A DNA stretch of 64,000 bases from Veillonella sp. T11011-6 (GCF_002959755.1 NZ_PPCW01000001.1:434001-498000); one strand, 5' to 3'. Positions 20,071 to 29,556 are shown, counted from the first letter of the stretch. A program made the numbers and translations. Notes: a model not told the origin generated them from the sequence alone.

Positions 20071-20802
20071 TTATTTCGCTTGACGTTGACGTACCGCTTC
20101 ATACATAAGAACGGCGGCTGCCACAGATGCATTCAAAGAATTTAAATTCCCATACATAGGGATGGTAACAAGGAAATCACAAGCCTCTTTCACAACGCGG
20201 CTAATGCCCTTACCTTCATTACCGATAACGATAACTGTAGGAATTGTCATATCTGCCTCGTATAAGGTGCGATCCCCTTCCATATGAGCGCCCATGACCC
20301 AAAAACCTTGTTTCTGAAGTTGTTTAATGGTTTGGGCTACATTCCCAACTTGTACAAGTGGAATTTGCTCAATGGCACCTGCCGATGTTTTAGCTACGGT
20401 AGCATTAATAGGTGCATTGTGACGCTTAGGAATGAGAACGGCCGTAGCCCCTACACATTCCGCAGTACGGATAATTGCGCCCATGTTATGCGGATCCTCA
20501 ACACCATCTGTTAGGATAAGCAAAGGTACCTCATGATTCGTCTCTTGCAGCACTTCACCTAGTTCTTTAAATTGAACGGCAGATACAAGAGCGATAACCC
20601 CTTGATGTGGTACCTCTAAATCATATTTATTCATTTGTTTGATAGGTGTTGGACGCACTTCAATGCCTTGAGATTTAGCAAGGCCAACAATATCAGCTAG
20701 ACCAGTTTTTACCTTATCTTCACTGACCATAATGCGTTGAATAGAGCGACCACTTCTAAGGGCCTCTTTAACCGCATTGCGGCCTACAATATAATTATCC
20801 AT
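20071..20802 (-). CDS. rlmB: 23S rRNA 2'-O-methyltransferase RlmB (TrmH/SpoU family)
   Basis: SAM-dependent SPOUT methyltransferase expected to modify G2251 of 23S rRNA. 243 aa. N-terminal substrate-binding domain with MDNYIVGRNAVKEAL. Knot motifs: LTDGVEDPHNMGAIIRTAE (motif 1), IVIGNEGKGISR (motif 2) and IPMYGNLNSLNASVAAA (motif 3). ATG with ACGAGGTATG upstream, 1 bp after mrnC. Part of cysS-mrnC-rlmB-yacP. Confidence 0.95.
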   Translation of the reverse strand: MDNYIVGRNAVKEALRSGRSIQRIMVSEDKVKTGLADIVGLAKSQGIEVRPTPIKQMNKYDLEVPHQGVIALVSAVQFKELGEVLQETNHEVPLLILTDGVEDPHNMGAIIRTAECVGATAVLIPKRHNAPINATVAKTSAGAIEQIPLVQVGNVAQTIKQLQKQGFWVMGAHMEGDRTLYEADMTIPTVIVIGNEGKGISRVVKEACDFLVTIPMYGNLNSLNASVAAAVLMYEAVRQRQAK

Positions 20803-20803
20803 A

Positions 20804-21280
20804 CTACATACCTCGTAGAGTTATTGAAAAGGCTTGCTTCATAACATCTTGTAAGCGCTCATCTTGACGTGTTTCATAAAGAAATCCAAGTACGGCTTCA
20901 AAAGCTGTGCTACTACGATATTCTTGAACAGAACTACTTTTTGGCACATTTACATTACTATTTCTAGCACGTCGTGCAATAGCTTGTTCTTGTTCTGTGA
21001 AAGTATCCTCTATTTCAAGCAATACCTTCGCTTGTGACTTAGCACAAATAAACTCAGTAACAATGGTGTGCAACACTTGTACCTTAGATATATTCATTTG
21101 TACTACTCGCTCACGAACATACATGGAGTATACGGCATCGCCAATATAAGCAAGCATAACTGCATCTGCACTGAGGCACTCCTCTATAGTTCGTTTACGC
21201 AAACGAAGCGGCTCTTGTTCAAGAGCCGTCAACTTTTTTATTGCTTCATTCTTTAAGAATTGAAATTGTTTAAACTTCAC
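20804..21280 (-). CDS. mrnC: Mini-ribonuclease III
   Basis: RNase III catalytic domain without a dsRNA-binding domain, which matures 23S rRNA ends. 158 aa from GTG 21278-21280, overlapping the cysS stop. A longer ATG frame from 21316 would overlap cysS by 47 bp. Motif LSADAVMLAYIGDAVYSMYVR holds the conserved acidic residues, and the second catalytic motif is seen in STAFEAVLGFLY. Next to cysS and rlmB, the standard Firmicute position. Confidence 0.94.
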   Translation of the reverse strand: MKFKQFQFLKNEAIKKLTALEQEPLRLRKRTIEECLSADAVMLAYIGDAVYSMYVRERVVQMNISKVQVLHTIVTEFICAKSQAKVLLEIEDTFTEQEQAIARRARNSNVNVPKSSSVQEYRSSTAFEAVLGFLYETRQDERLQDVMKQAFSITLRGM

Positions 21281-22718
21281 GTTTTTTCCACCGTGCACCT
21301 TGAGGGGAATCCTCAATAGTAATACCGATTTCAGCCAAACGATCGCGGATACAATCAGCTAATGCCCATTGTTTTTGATCGCGACATGCTTGACGTACAG
21401 ACAAGATCACTTGCATTAATTCTTCATATTCAGCAGCATTAGCACCTGTGTTGCCTTCCCATGCTTTTTCAAGAATACCAATTACTTCTGTCATGAACTT
21501 GAAGATACGTTTAACCTCAGCAATAGCTTCTTGGCAAACAACACCTTCACGGCCTGTTACAACTTGATAGTAAATGTTGATTTCTTTAGCAAGACCGAAC
21601 ATGCTAGATGTAGCTAATGCAGTATTGAAGTCATCGCTCATAGCTGCTTCGAATTCTTCTTCATACTCTTTAGCTTTTTCTAATAAGTGTTGCGCTTCAT
21701 CACATGGACCTGGTTCACATTTTTCAAGGTACAATAGATTTTCAATAGCAGTGCTTAAACGTTCTAAGGATTTATTTGCTTCTTCTAAACGTTCATCAGA
21801 GAAATCTAATGGACTACGATAATGTGTACTCAACAAGAAGTAGCGTAATGCATCTGGACTATATTGTTCTAAAATATCTTTTACCAAGAAGAAGTTATTC
21901 AAGGATTTAGACATTTTTTCAGAATTAATAGTAATGAAACCATTGTGTAACCAGTAGCGTACAGATGGATGTTGACCAGAACAACCTTCAGATTGGGCAA
22001 TTTCGTTTTCATGATGAGGGAAGATCAAATCGCTACCACCACCATGGAAGTCAAACTCTGTACCTAAATATTTTTGGCTCATCGCAGAACATTCAATATG
22101 CCAGCCTGGACGACCATTTCCCCAAGGGCTTTCCCAATATGGTTCACCTGGTTTTGCTGCTTTCCATAATGCAAAATCCATAGGGTTTTTCTTACGGCCA
22201 TCAACTTCGATACGAGCACCTGCTTCCATATCATCTAATGTACGGCCAGATAACTCACCATAATGTTCAAATTTATCAACGCTATAATATACATCGCCAT
22301 CGAGTTCATAAGCATAGCCTTTTTCGATCAATGTAGAAATCATAGCGATAATGTCTTCGATATGTGTAGAAACACGAGGATAAATATCAGCACGTTGTAC
22401 ACCAAGTGCATCCATTACTTCAAAATAGCTATCGATATAACGGTTTGCAATAGTATCCCAAGATACACCTTCACCATTAGATGTATTGATGATCTTATCA
22501 TCTACATCAGTAAAGTTTTGTACATATGTTACTTTATAGCCTACATGTTTCATGTAGCGACGAATTACGTCCCATGTTACGAATGGACGTGCATTGCCAA
22601 TATGAGGATGATTATATGGTGTAACACCACATACGTACATCTTTGCCTCACCTGGTGTTACAGGATTAAACACCTCTTTTTGGCGCGTCATAGTATTATA
22701 AACTGTAATTTCTCTCAT
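21270..22718 (-). CDS. cysS: Cysteinyl-tRNA synthetase
   Basis: Class I synthetase. About 482 aa from the ATG of MREITVYNTMTRQKEVF. The frame is open upstream to 22850 but runs through the T-box terminator, so that extension is rejected. Zinc/cysteine site CGVTPYNHPHIGNARPF with HIGN, the second set with C-SAM near EC, HHENE and the KMSKS loop SEKMSKSLNNFF are present, followed by the DALR anticodon-binding domain. Controlled by an upstream Cys-type T-box. cysE, which often precedes cysS in Firmicutes, is absent here. Confidence 0.96.
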   Translation of the reverse strand: MREITVYNTMTRQKEVFNPVTPGEAKMYVCGVTPYNHPHIGNARPFVTWDVIRRYMKHVGYKVTYVQNFTDVDDKIINTSNGEGVSWDTIANRYIDSYFEVMDALGVQRADIYPRVSTHIEDIIAMISTLIEKGYAYELDGDVYYSVDKFEHYGELSGRTLDDMEAGARIEVDGRKKNPMDFALWKAAKPGEPYWESPWGNGRPGWHIECSAMSQKYLGTEFDFHGGGSDLIFPHHENEIAQSEGCSGQHPSVRYWLHNGFITINSEKMSKSLNNFFLVKDILEQYSPDALRYFLLSTHYRSPLDFSDERLEEANKSLERLSTAIENLLYLEKCEPGPCDEAQHLLEKAKEYEEEFEAAMSDDFNTALATSSMFGLAKEINIYYQVVTGREGVVCQEAIAEVKRIFKFMTEVIGILEKAWEGNTGANAAEYEELMQVILSVRQACRDQKQWALADCIRDRLAEIGITIEDSPQGARWKKREV

Positions 22719-22995
22719 CGTTACCGATGCCTCCATGTTCGTAAAATAAAAAAGACCCCTCATCTCATACAGAGACGATGGTCCGCGGTTCCACTCTGTT
22801 AGGTACCAATGTAGTACCCACTCATCGCATAACGGCGCGTCACCGGACAAACCTACCTATAATCGGAGTGTCAGCTCGTGAATGCATTTCGTCTACCTAT
22901 CCTTGAACCCTCCCACCATCGGTTCTCGCTAAAAAGTTAGTTGTAGAGTACTTCTTTCAGTCTTAGCTATTAGTAATAATCTATATTGAGATATG
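22719..22995 (-). promoter_or_regulatory. T-box riboswitch leader, cysteine-specific
   Basis: Leader that senses uncharged tRNA(Cys). The antiterminator T-box sequence GTGGAACCGCGG lies at 22783-22795. The Stem I distal region AGCGAGAACCGATGG and the GGTGGGAGGGTTC motif precede a specifier loop reading GAAATGCATT, where UGC at 22884-22886 specifies Cys. A terminator hairpin follows (about 22755-22783) with a T-rich run to 22741. The identity of the downstream gene agrees with the specifier. Confidence 0.92.
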
Positions 22996-23000
22996 TAAAT

Positions 23001-23029
23001 ATTGTATCAATTATCCTATAGAATGTCAA
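23001..23029 (-). promoter_or_regulatory. Promoter of the cysS T-box transcript
   Basis: TTGACA (23024-23029), 17-bp spacer, TACAAT (23001-23006) on the minus strand. Transcription would begin near 22995, giving a leader of roughly 275 nt. Confidence 0.8.
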
Positions 23030-23044
23030 TGAAAACAAGAAAAC

Positions 23045-23114
23045 CCTCATCTTTCAATATATCCAAATAATGTATTAGACATGCATATTTCGGATATAAA
23101 TTTGAAAGATGAGG
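23045..23114 (-). terminator. Long two-part hairpin after the BASS transporter gene
   Basis: Outer 13-bp stem CCTCATCTTTCAA/TTGAAAGATGAGG (23045-23057, 23102-23114) plus an inner 7-bp stem TATATCC/GGATATA (23058-23064, 23092-23098) with a 3-nt bulge and a 27-nt loop. The minus strand then reads GGGTTTTCTTGTTTTC. It is larger than the other terminators in the window. Confidence 0.75.
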
Positions 23115-23129
23115 ATGATGAATTAACTA

Positions 23130-24083
23130 TTAAGCATTTTCCAATTTTTCTTGATCATCATGTTTTCGGCAAATACCTGCAAAGATAGATCCTGTAAAGT
23201 TATGAATGATAGAGAATACTGCACCTGCTACTGCCGCTTGAGGAGTAAAATGTTTAAGTGCTAAAGATACGGATAATGCAGAATTTTGCATTGCTACTTC
23301 GATTTGCATTGCACGGCGAGAAGAAATATCGATGCTCAAAGCCTTACATATAAAGTACGTTACAATATAACCACTCACATTTTGTACTAAACAAGCAACA
23401 AAGATGATAAAGCCTGTTTCAGCAATTTGTTTTTGATTTACTGCTGTAACAGCAGCCAAAATGAGCAATACTGCAATAGCCGCAATTGTAGGACATACAT
23501 CTTTAACAGGTTCAATTTTAGAGCCAATGAAGTAATTCAATACGATACCTAAGATGATTGGTACCAATACGATTTTTACGATAGAAATAAACATCGGCAT
23601 GAATTGAATTTCAATAGAAGATGTGGCACCTGCATACAATACAACGAATAAAGGTGTTAATACTGGAGCCAATAATGTAGAAACAGTCGTTGCAGATACG
23701 GATAATGGAACATTACCATTTGCAAGGAATGTCATAACATTAGAAGCAGTACCACCAGGACATGCACCTAACAAGATGAATCCGATACCAATTTCTGGTG
23801 GGAAATTAAAGATTAGGGCTACCAAGAAACCTGCTAATGGCATCCATAAGAATTGGATAACAGATACAAGGATAACTTTCATCGGTTGCTTAAATACATC
23901 AAGGAACACTTGAGCTGTTAATGTTAGCCCCATGGCAAACATTACAAATTGTAGCATGTACGCAATGTACGGCGTCATCCAAGAAAATACAGTTGGTAAT
24001 AAATACGCTAACACTGCCATCAATAGCACTATCCATGAAAGATAGCTATTGAATAAGTGATTAAGAGAACGAATAATACTCAT
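23130..24083 (-). CDS. Bile acid:sodium symporter (BASS) family transporter
   Basis: About 317 aa from the inner ATG (MSIIRSLNHLF). The first ATG at 24101 has no ribosome site. It has nine or ten hydrophobic helices, and the family motif LGACPGGTASNVMTFLANGN is at about residue 105-125. The sodium/substrate crossover signature near the end includes EVAMQNSALSVSLA. BASS proteins in bacteria carry bile acids, pantoate or other carboxylates, so the substrate cannot be named. Single gene between gltX and cysS with its own promoter and terminator, apparently inserted into otherwise conserved synteny. Confidence 0.9.
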   Translation of the reverse strand: MSIIRSLNHLFNSYLSWIVLLMAVLAYLLPTVFSWMTPYIAYMLQFVMFAMGLTLTAQVFLDVFKQPMKVILVSVIQFLWMPLAGFLVALIFNFPPEIGIGFILLGACPGGTASNVMTFLANGNVPLSVSATTVSTLLAPVLTPLFVVLYAGATSSIEIQFMPMFISIVKIVLVPIILGIVLNYFIGSKIEPVKDVCPTIAAIAVLLILAAVTAVNQKQIAETGFIIFVACLVQNVSGYIVTYFICKALSIDISSRRAMQIEVAMQNSALSVSLALKHFTPQAAVAGAVFSIIHNFTGSIFAGICRKHDDQEKLENA

Positions 24084-24128
24084 AAAAGCACTCACTTTCA
24101 TAATAAATAAAAATAAAAGACGCCGATT

Positions 24129-24157
24129 ATTATAGCATTTCTATAGAATAATCTCAA
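24129..24157 (-). promoter_or_regulatory. Predicted promoter of the BASS transporter gene
   Basis: TTGAGA (24152-24157), 17-bp spacer, TATAAT (24129-24134) on the minus strand between the gltX terminator and the gene. Confidence 0.7.
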
Positions 24158-24166
24158 TATATATAA

Positions 24167-24200
24167 AAAAGCTCTCATAACCATAGCTATGAGAGCTTTT
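24167..24200 (-). terminator. Terminator of the radA-yacL-ispDF-gltX operon
   Basis: 13-bp perfect stem AAAAGCTCTCATA/TATGAGAGCTTTT (24167-24179, 24188-24200) with a run of T on the minus strand. It lies 16 bp after the gltX stop. Confidence 0.9.
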
Positions 24201-24216
24201 AAATTAACTTACGTTA

Positions 24217-25686
24217 CTATTTTGTTAAAGCACTGACATTATCTAAACGATGTAAGCATTTTTCTTTGCCAAGCAATGTAACAATATTATTCAAATCTGG
24301 ACCATGCATTTGACCTGTTAAGGCAACGCGGATAGGCATAAATACGAATTTACCTTTTAAAGCAGTTTCTTTCATGACTGCTTTAATTGTTGCTTTTACA
24401 ACATCAGGCGTAATTTCATCAAGTTCAGCCAATGCATTGCGGAATGCGCCGAGAACGGTTGGTGCTGTTTCTTCATTTAATACAGCACGCAATTCCTCTT
24501 CGTGACCTTCTTCAAGGAATACAGTTTCGCCCATGAACATGCCTACGTGATCTTTAATTTGAGCACCATAGCTAATATGGTCGCGGAATGTAGAGCATAA
24601 TAATGTCAACCAATCGATATCCGCCTGATTTAAGCTATCTGGTGCCAAACCAACCTCTTTCAAATGAGGCAAGCAAAGATGGAATAACTCTTCATCGCTT
24701 AAGTTTTTCATATAGTGGAAGTTGATATGGTTCAATTTATCAATATCGAATACAGCAGGGTTTTTAGCTACGCGATCCATGGAGAAGGCTTGAATCAATT
24801 CATCTTGTGTGAAAAATTCTTCTTCCCCTTCTGGAGCCCAACCAAGAAGCGCCAAGAAGTTTACAAGTGCTTCTGGCAAATAGCCCAATTGTTTGTATTG
24901 TTCAACAGATGTAGCACCATGGCGTTTGGACATTTTTTTGTAATCTTTGCCAAGAATCAAGGAAATGTGACCAAACTTAGGTATTTCCCAGCCTAGTGCT
25001 TCATAAATAGCCATTTGACGTGGAGTATTAGATAAATGTTCCTCTGCACGAATAACGTGAGTAATACCCATCATATGGTCATCCATTACTACCGCAAAGT
25101 TATATACAGGAATACCATCAGATTTTACAATTACAAAGTCACCTACACCATTGGATTCAAAGGATACATGACCACGTACCATATCATCGAAAGCATATGT
25201 TTTATTCAAAGGAACGCGCAAGCGAATGGTTGGTTTACGACCTTCTGCAATATATTTAGCCTTTGTTTCTTCATCTAAGTGTTGGCAATGGCCATTATAT
25301 TTAGGTGTTTCACCACGATCCATTTGTTCTTGGCGAACAGCATCTAATTCTTCAGGTGTGCAATAGCATTCATATGCTTTGCCTTCGTCCAACAAACGTT
25401 GTGTTACTTCTTTATATAAGTCAAGACGTTCTGTTTGACGGTAAGGACCATTATCGCCACCTACATCAATGCCTTCATCCCAGTTCATGCCAAGCCATTG
25501 CAAGGAAGCTTTGATATTTTCTTCACTTTCACGGGTAGAACGAGCCAAATCTGTATCTTCAATACGCAATACAAATGTGCCTTTTTCTTTACGTGCTAAT
25601 AGCCAGTTAAACAAAGCAGAACGAGCGCCACCAATGTGGAATGGACCCGTAGGGCTTGGAGCAAAACGAACTTTCATGGAACTCAT
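24217..25686 (-). CDS. gltX: Glutamyl-tRNA synthetase
   Basis: Class I synthetase charging Glu onto tRNA(Glu), and also tRNA(Gln) where GatCAB is used, as here. 489 aa. HIGH-type motif FAPSPTGPFHIGGARSAL near the N-terminus, a CYC-containing zinc-like region (YECYCTPEELD), KMSKS motif KKMSKRHGAT, and a C-terminal helical anticodon-binding domain. ATG with GAGAGGT upstream, 2 bp after ispDF. Co-presence with gatCAB means Gln-tRNA is probably made indirectly. Confidence 0.97.
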   Translation of the reverse strand: MSSMKVRFAPSPTGPFHIGGARSALFNWLLARKEKGTFVLRIEDTDLARSTRESEENIKASLQWLGMNWDEGIDVGGDNGPYRQTERLDLYKEVTQRLLDEGKAYECYCTPEELDAVRQEQMDRGETPKYNGHCQHLDEETKAKYIAEGRKPTIRLRVPLNKTYAFDDMVRGHVSFESNGVGDFVIVKSDGIPVYNFAVVMDDHMMGITHVIRAEEHLSNTPRQMAIYEALGWEIPKFGHISLILGKDYKKMSKRHGATSVEQYKQLGYLPEALVNFLALLGWAPEGEEEFFTQDELIQAFSMDRVAKNPAVFDIDKLNHINFHYMKNLSDEELFHLCLPHLKEVGLAPDSLNQADIDWLTLLCSTFRDHISYGAQIKDHVGMFMGETVFLEEGHEEELRAVLNEETAPTVLGAFRNALAELDEITPDVVKATIKAVMKETALKGKFVFMPIRVALTGQMHGPDLNNIVTLLGKEKCLHRLDNVSALTK

Positions 25687-25688
25687 GA

Positions 25689-26864
25689 TTATACCTCTCC
25701 TTCATATACAGAAACGACAGCTTGTGCAGCAATGCCTTCACGGCGCCCGATGGCACCAAGCATTTCATTTGTTGTCGCTTTAATACTAATACGTTCTAAT
25801 GGTATTTCTAAAACAGATTGTAAGTTAGCCTTCATCGTGTCGATGTGTGGCTTTAACTTAGGTGTCTCTGAAATAACCATAATATCTATATTATAGGCTT
25901 GTAACCCACGTTCTTTCAATAAGGAATTAACCTTTTCTAGTAAAAGCATGCTAGAAATCCCTTTATACTGGTCATCTTCAGGCGGGAAATAATATCCAAT
26001 ATCGCGCAAACCTGCAGCACCTAACATAGCATCCATCAATGCGTGAATGAGAACATCCGCATCGGAATGACCATCAGGGCCGAGTTCAGATTCGATATGA
26101 ACACCGCCAAGAATACATGGGCGACCTGCTTTTAATTGATGAATATCATAACCAAATCCAACGCGCATACGTGTATCCTCAATTCCTAAATATCGTTTAG
26201 CTACTGCAATATCATTTGGTGTTGTCACTTTAATATTACAATAATCCCCTTCAACTATATGCACAGGCTTACCTACATACTCAGCTAGTGATACATCATC
26301 AGTACCAAGATACTTAGTTTCATATGCCGCTTGATGAGCCTCTACAAATAACTCTTTTTGAAAGCCTTGTGGCGTTTGAATTTGGTATAACTCACTGCGC
26401 TGTAATGTTTCTAGAACATTATGGTCTGTATCAACTCGTTTAATGGTATCTGTAGCCGGAACACCTACCGTAGCAGCACCATAGGTATTAGCCGAGTCAG
26501 CAACATTATTAAAGATTTCTGTAGAGGCTAATGGCCGCGCTCCATCATGAACAAGGACAATATTGGTATCCTCTGATACAGCCTGTAAACCACATGCTAC
26601 AGAGTCTTGACGCTCTTTTCCACCAAGTACTATATGAATGGGAACAGTCAAATCCAGCTCTTGAATATGTTTTGTCATATATTCTTGTTCGCCTTCGGCT
26701 ACAACAAGAATAATCTCTTTCAAACCTTCAACATTTGCTACATTTTGCAATGTACGCTGAATGATAGAGAATCGTCCCAAAGGAATAAATATCTTATTTT
26801 CTTTGTATCCCATGCGACGCCCTGCACCAGCGGCGAGAACAATACAACTAATTACCTTGTCCAT
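25689..26864 (-). CDS. ispDF: Bifunctional IspD/IspF (MEP cytidylyltransferase and MECDP synthase)
   Basis: Two steps of the MEP isoprenoid pathway in one chain of 391 aa. Residues 1 to about 225 are IspD, with the nucleotide loop IVLAAGAGRRMGYKENK and the VHDGARPL and ATDTIKRV motifs. From about residue 232, IspF begins at RVGFGYDIHQL (metal D and H), followed by GGVHIE, GPDGHSDADVLIHALMDA and the TTNEMLGAIGRREG end motif. Start chosen at ATG 26862-26864, with GGAGG six bases upstream. It overlaps the end of the preceding gene by 17 bp. In most Firmicutes ispD and ispF are separate genes. Confidence 0.95.
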   Translation of the reverse strand: MDKVISCIVLAAGAGRRMGYKENKIFIPLGRFSIIQRTLQNVANVEGLKEIILVVAEGEQEYMTKHIQELDLTVPIHIVLGGKERQDSVACGLQAVSEDTNIVLVHDGARPLASTEIFNNVADSANTYGAATVGVPATDTIKRVDTDHNVLETLQRSELYQIQTPQGFQKELFVEAHQAAYETKYLGTDDVSLAEYVGKPVHIVEGDYCNIKVTTPNDIAVAKRYLGIEDTRMRVGFGYDIHQLKAGRPCILGGVHIESELGPDGHSDADVLIHALMDAMLGAAGLRDIGYYFPPEDDQYKGISSMLLLEKVNSLLKERGLQAYNIDIMVISETPKLKPHIDTMKANLQSVLEIPLERISIKATTNEMLGAIGRREGIAAQAVVSVYEGEV

Positions 26865-27999
26865 TTTGTCCTCCATCTACACGAGCAAAGATCATGCGAC
26901 CTGCACTAGTTTGTAAGATGGATGTAACCATAACCTCTACGGTTTGACCCACATAAGGTTTACCATCTTCAACAACAATCATGGTACCATCATCGAGATA
27001 CGCTACACCTTGGTGAATTTCCTTGCCTTCTTTCATGACTTGCACGCGAATCCATTCGCCTGCAATGAGGGCTGGTTTCAGTACATTGGCTAATTCATTC
27101 AGATTAAGGACCTCAATACCTTGCACTCGAGCCACCTTATTTAAGTTGAAGTCATTAGTCATCAACTTCCACTGCTTATCCAAAGCAAGACGCATTAATT
27201 TAGAATCTACTTCTGTAAGATCATCATAATCATCTTCTACCACTTCAATGGCTACCTTTTTAGCATCTTGCATCTCTTTCAAAATATCGAGGCCACGACG
27301 ACCGCGATTTCGCTTTGTAGCATCAGCAGAGTCAGAAATAATTTGTAACTCATTCAATACAAAAAGGGGAACCATTAGAGGTCCTTCAATAAATCCTGTA
27401 TTACATAGTTCCTTAATACGTCCATCAATAATAACAGATGTATCTAGTAGTTTTGGTGTGCTCGTAGTTTTATCAGATTTATGAGTAGAGAACATTTTAA
27501 AACGACTTGTTTTTTTAGTACCTTCTCCACCCCATTGTTGTACATAGTTATAGTATATTTCAGGGCCTTTACGAGCCATAATTTTAAGGCCACTATATCC
27601 AAAGATAGCACTCAATATAATAGGAATATAAGGTCCTATAATAGGTACTTGATGGAATGCAACACCAATTAAATTTGCAATAATAAGACCGAATAATAAA
27701 CCGATGGTGCCTGCAATCAATTCTTGATTTGGAATATGAGTAAGAATGCGTTCTAAGCGTTTAGCAATGACTAAGCCTTGTTTTAAAATAAATGAAGAAA
27801 TTAAATACCCAATAATAACGCCTAATAGAGTACCAAAAATTAATACTGAAATACGTGCAATGGTCAATGACATATCCCCAAAGGACTCAAATTGAGAAAC
27901 CAAATATGGGTCGATAATAGGTGCTAAGCTATCCATTCCAACATAGGCCGCTGTGCCCACAAGAATGGCTATTACATAGCGCAAAATCCGATAAATCAT
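26848..27999 (-). CDS. yacL: Membrane-anchored PIN/TRAM domain protein (YacL family)
   Basis: About 383 aa. Four hydrophobic helices in the first 145 residues, a linker, then a PIN nuclease domain with KLLDTSVIIDGRI (first Asp), FVLNELQ, a GLDIL segment and LMTNDFNLNKVA (later Asp), and a C-terminal TRAM domain (VKVM..GVAYLDDGTMIVVEDG). Family function is not firmly known; an RNA role is inferred from PIN and TRAM domains. AGGAGGTGA precedes the ATG at 27997-27999. It follows radA directly. disA, usual between radA and yacL in Bacilli, is missing. Confidence 0.9.
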   Translation of the reverse strand: MIYRILRYVIAILVGTAAYVGMDSLAPIIDPYLVSQFESFGDMSLTIARISVLIFGTLLGVIIGYLISSFILKQGLVIAKRLERILTHIPNQELIAGTIGLLFGLIIANLIGVAFHQVPIIGPYIPIILSAIFGYSGLKIMARKGPEIYYNYVQQWGGEGTKKTSRFKMFSTHKSDKTTSTPKLLDTSVIIDGRIKELCNTGFIEGPLMVPLFVLNELQIISDSADATKRNRGRRGLDILKEMQDAKKVAIEVVEDDYDDLTEVDSKLMRLALDKQWKLMTNDFNLNKVARVQGIEVLNLNELANVLKPALIAGEWIRVQVMKEGKEIHQGVAYLDDGTMIVVEDGKPYVGQTVEVMVTSILQTSAGRMIFARVDGGQNGQGN

Positions 28000-28014
28000 C
28001 AAATCACCTCCTAA

Positions 28015-29388
28015 TTAAGAAAATACCAATTGCATTGCCTCTTGAATAGATTTAACGCCTCTAATCTTGATAGAACTATCATTATCCTTGATCTGCTTAT
28101 AATTGCCTTCAGGGATAATAAACTTTTTAAAGCCTAATTTCTTAGCTTCATTGATACGCTGCTCGATGCGTGGAATGCTACGAACATTACCAGTGAGTCC
28201 TACTTCACCTAAAATGACCATATCCGTAGGAACAATGCGATTTTTTAAATTAGATACGATCGCAACGGCCATAGACAAGTCACAAGCGGGTTCATTTACC
28301 TTCAGACCACCAATAACGTTAACGTACACGTCCTTATTACCTAATGTAAAACCACAACGTTTTTCTAGTACTGCCAAAAGTACTATTAAACGATTAAGGT
28401 CATAACCGATTGCCGTCCTTCTAGGCATACCGAAAGCAGTCGTAACAACAAGGCTTTGTACCTCTACAAGGATAGGACGAACCCCTTCAAGATAAATCAT
28501 AACGGCGCTGCCGCTTTCCTCATCAGATCGTTCTGCCAATAAGGAAGCTGATGGATTAGATAACTCTTGTAACCCTTCCTCAACCATGGCAAAGATACCT
28601 GTTTCAGATGTAGAGCCAAAACGATTCTTAATAGAGCGCAAAATACGGAATTGGTAAGACCGTTCGCCTTCAAAGTAAAGCACTACATCCACCATATGTT
28701 CTAACATACGTGGGCCTGCGATATTGCCTTCTTTTGTGACATGACCAATTATAACCGTCGGAATATTGCGTTCTTTACAAAAGCGAAGAAGTCGAGATGT
28801 ACATTCTCGCACTTGACTAACACTGCCTGGGGCAGCATCGATATCTCCGGTATACATGGTTTGAATGGAGTCGATAACTAACAATGAAGGCGTCATTGCA
28901 TCAGCTTGCTCTAAGATATGATCTAAATCTGTATCAGCAATAACTTGTAGTCGCTCACTATTGATATGAAGTCGTTCTGCCCGAAGCTTAAGCTGTAATT
29001 GAGATTCTTCTCCAGATGCATATAGTACAGTACCTACCGTATCGGCCACCTTTTGTGATACTTGAAGAAGTAGTGTAGACTTACCTATACCAGGATCACC
29101 ACCTAAGAGCATAAGAGCCCCAGGAACAATCCCACCACCTAATACGCGGTCGATTTCACCAAAGGTAGTAGATACACGAGCGATAGATGAAATTTCAATA
29201 TCTGGTAAAGCTGTTGGTTTTGTTGTTTGATTTCCCACACCTCGTGAAGGTGTTCGGCTATGTTTAGTTTCTTTAATTATCTCTTCAACTAATGTATTCC
29301 ACTCACCACATTGTGGACAACGTCCCATCCACTTAGAAGATTCTGCTCCACAATTTTGACAGAAGAATACTGATTTTGCTTTTGCCAT
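28015..29388 (-). CDS. radA: DNA repair protein RadA (Sms)
   Basis: RecA-like branch-migration helicase in recombination. 457 aa. N-terminal zinc finger CQNCG..CPQCG (about C10-C30), Walker A GGDPGIGKSTLL, the RadA-specific KNRFGSTSE motif at about 252, and a C-terminal Lon-protease-like domain with the DVYVNVIGGLKV segment. ATG with GAGGT upstream. A strong terminator hairpin ends only about 30 bp before this start, so transcription must depend on read-through from clpC or an internal promoter. Confidence 0.96.
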   Translation of the reverse strand: MAKAKSVFFCQNCGAESSKWMGRCPQCGEWNTLVEEIIKETKHSRTPSRGVGNQTTKPTALPDIEISSIARVSTTFGEIDRVLGGGIVPGALMLLGGDPGIGKSTLLLQVSQKVADTVGTVLYASGEESQLQLKLRAERLHINSERLQVIADTDLDHILEQADAMTPSLLVIDSIQTMYTGDIDAAPGSVSQVRECTSRLLRFCKERNIPTVIIGHVTKEGNIAGPRMLEHMVDVVLYFEGERSYQFRILRSIKNRFGSTSETGIFAMVEEGLQELSNPSASLLAERSDEESGSAVMIYLEGVRPILVEVQSLVVTTAFGMPRRTAIGYDLNRLIVLLAVLEKRCGFTLGNKDVYVNVIGGLKVNEPACDLSMAVAIVSNLKNRIVPTDMVILGEVGLTGNVRSIPRIEQRINEAKKLGFKKFIIPEGNYKQIKDNDSSIKIRGVKSIQEAMQLVFS

Positions 29389-29417
29389 AATACCTCAAAA
29401 CTGTTATAAAAGATAAA

Positions 29418-29450
29418 AAAGGTCATGAATGATAACCATTCATGACCTTT
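29418..29450 (-). terminator. Terminator between clpC and radA
   Basis: 14-bp perfect stem AAAGGTCATGAATG/CATTCATGACCTTT (29418-29431, 29437-29450) with TTTTTTATCTTTT after it on the minus strand. Upstream there is a possible -10 TATACT near 29489 with no clear -35. Confidence 0.85.
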
Positions 29451-29556
29451 TATGCATAATTTTACTACATGGTTACTATCATTATTCTATAGTATACCAT
29501 TTAAGCCATATAATTTATATGAAAGGTAGTCATTAACTATTTATTTTGTATTTATA

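Noticed and set aside
22719-22850. N-terminal extension of cysS to 22850
   Set aside because: The extension translates the T-box and its terminator; the conserved synthetase N-terminus begins at MREITVYN.
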